Source of the DNA: Datisca glomerata | Lineage: Eukaryota > Streptophyta > Magnoliopsida > Cucurbitales > Datiscaceae | Assembly (NCBI GenBank): GCA_003255025.1 | Contig: QANY01013851.1 | Span: 1-64,000 of the forward strand | Length of the DNA: 64,000 nucleotides | Direction of reading: 5' to 3' | Shown here: positions 63,116-64,000 of the stretch, piece by piece | Numbering within the stretch: position 1 is the first letter of the stretch | Layout: each line of letters starts with the position of its first letter | Notes under the pieces: generated by a model | What the model was told of the DNA's origin: nothing | What the model saw: the letters and a program-made list of their open reading frames with translations, nothing else | Databases searched by the model: none | Translations under genes and position numbers: made by a program

Positions 63116-64000
63116 GCAGTTTATTTCAATGTATCCAATGGCAGGTTGTCTGTCCTTGATCAAGCTGACGTGGAGGAGTCATATCCATGCTTAGGTGGTA
63201 GTACAAGTGTACCTAAAACGTGCTCCAAGGATGTCTTGGGCAAAGGCAATGTGAAATCACCTTTATCTTCAGGTACAACCACAATTAAGACTGATTGTCC
63301 TTGCTCCGGGTTTTGGGGCAAGTTGTCTGTCCTTGCAAGCAAATTTTTAGCTTTGTTGTTGCCCAAGGTATGCAAAAGTAGGTGTCCTTTCTCCTTTTGC
63401 TTTTGTCCTTTCACTTTTTGATCAGAATGCATGTCATCGTCTGTACTCCATGCACAACTAGGGTTAACTAGAATTGGTGAGGTGGCAGGAGTTGATTGGC
63501 TCTCAAGTATAGCCTCATTGACCAATGGACAAAAGATTTCACCCTTGTTCATCTCTCTCCTTCGTGCTCCTCCTTTGGCCAGAGATCCCTTGGTGATTTG
63601 CCTGAGTTTTTCAGTAAGGGAAAGCTTGTTTGCTTCTAAACATGGTCTTTGTCCTCAGAAGCACCTGTAAAAGCTTCATTTACAAAACATGGGGCTCCAC
63701 CAAAGGATGAAGGAACTTTAAAGAACTATAATCCAGTAATAACAAGTCATTGTGTACCTGAGAAGAAGGGACCAAAGAAATGTGCCCACAAGACATTGAA
63801 AGCTCATCCAAACCTTTGAGTTGCTCCTCATTAGAGCTAGAAGCAGCCTCATCATTGCCATTAATGGCCATTTGGACCTTTCCTCCCTTATTTGGTAAGT
63901 TAAGGTTGTAGCTAAAGGTGCCAAAACAAGTAGCATGCTCCTGGTCATCTCCATTAATACGAGCATCAACTGCTTCTGCCACATTTAGTGCACGAACACA
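63116..64000 (-). pseudogene. LINE copy 16: ORF1 N-terminal half, runs off the window
   Basis: Minus-strand ORF1 matching copies 2 and 10 closely (MAINGNDEAASSSNEEQLKG, LSMSCGHISLVPSSQVHNDL, KGEIFCPLVNEAILESQST). It contains a 59-residue repeat unit (LPQNPEQGQSVLIVVVPEDK, LPPKHGYDSSTSA) at about 63340-63150. A frameshift lies near 63650-63680. It is cut at about 63125 in the second repeat unit, next to the leader of copy 15. Confidence 0.85.

Overview
The window looks like gene-free plant nuclear heterochromatin. I found no host protein-coding gene. Almost every stretch is either a tandem satellite with a period of about 168 bp or a retroelement. The retroelements are L1-type LINEs with the plant arrangement (ORF1 with DUF4283 and a zinc knuckle; ORF2 with endonuclease, reverse transcriptase and a C-terminal zinc-binding zf-RVT domain) and Ty3/gypsy LTR elements primed by initiator tRNA-Met. 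An angiosperm is the natural reading; I cannot name the species. The satellite length together with the gypsy type suggests a centromeric or pericentromeric position, which is inference.

Layout. 1-11460: satellite pieces interleaved with six or seven LINE copies in both orientations, including a head-to-head pair at 5856-8600. 11505-13904: 5' end of a gypsy element (A) inserted in a LINE ORF1 (13905-15895). 15924-19343: the longest satellite array, about 20 monomers. 19344-29530: gypsy element C on the minus strand, whose 3' LTR was split by the best-preserved LINE of the window (ORF2 open for over 1200 codons) and whose protease-RT linker was split by a non-autonomous retroposon. 29748-32778: internally deleted LINE. 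32940-39946: satellite in reverse orientation, holding a two-LTR gypsy element (B, 33684-39667). 39947-48477: a nest of LINEs within LINEs. 48478-51437: satellite with a 1.4-kb non-autonomous LINE-like retroposon. 51438-58067: gypsy element D with both LTRs and a perfect 5-bp target duplication. 58068-58695: satellite with an inversion point. 58696-60620: gypsy element E fragment. 60621-61105: (GATAA)n. 61195-64000: two more LINE copies, one carrying a tRNA-His-derived insertion.

How the parts work together. All coding capacity here is for retrotransposition and nearly all of it is broken. Three LINE subfamilies can be told apart, called X, Y and Z below: X has a 3' UTR starting GCTTGGTTCTTCT, Y has the protein motif ITKFGP, and Z has WARFGQ and an FVDD reverse-transcriptase motif. 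They share a 3' tail (a GGGGTATGCCCC palindrome, then GTTTACC and poly A) and a 5' leader with two successive hairpins. Non-autonomous elements, a tRNA-His unit and several almost body-less poly-A insertions carry parts of the same signals. This suggests one LINE machinery moving a range of RNAs, and it is the most interesting aspect of the window.
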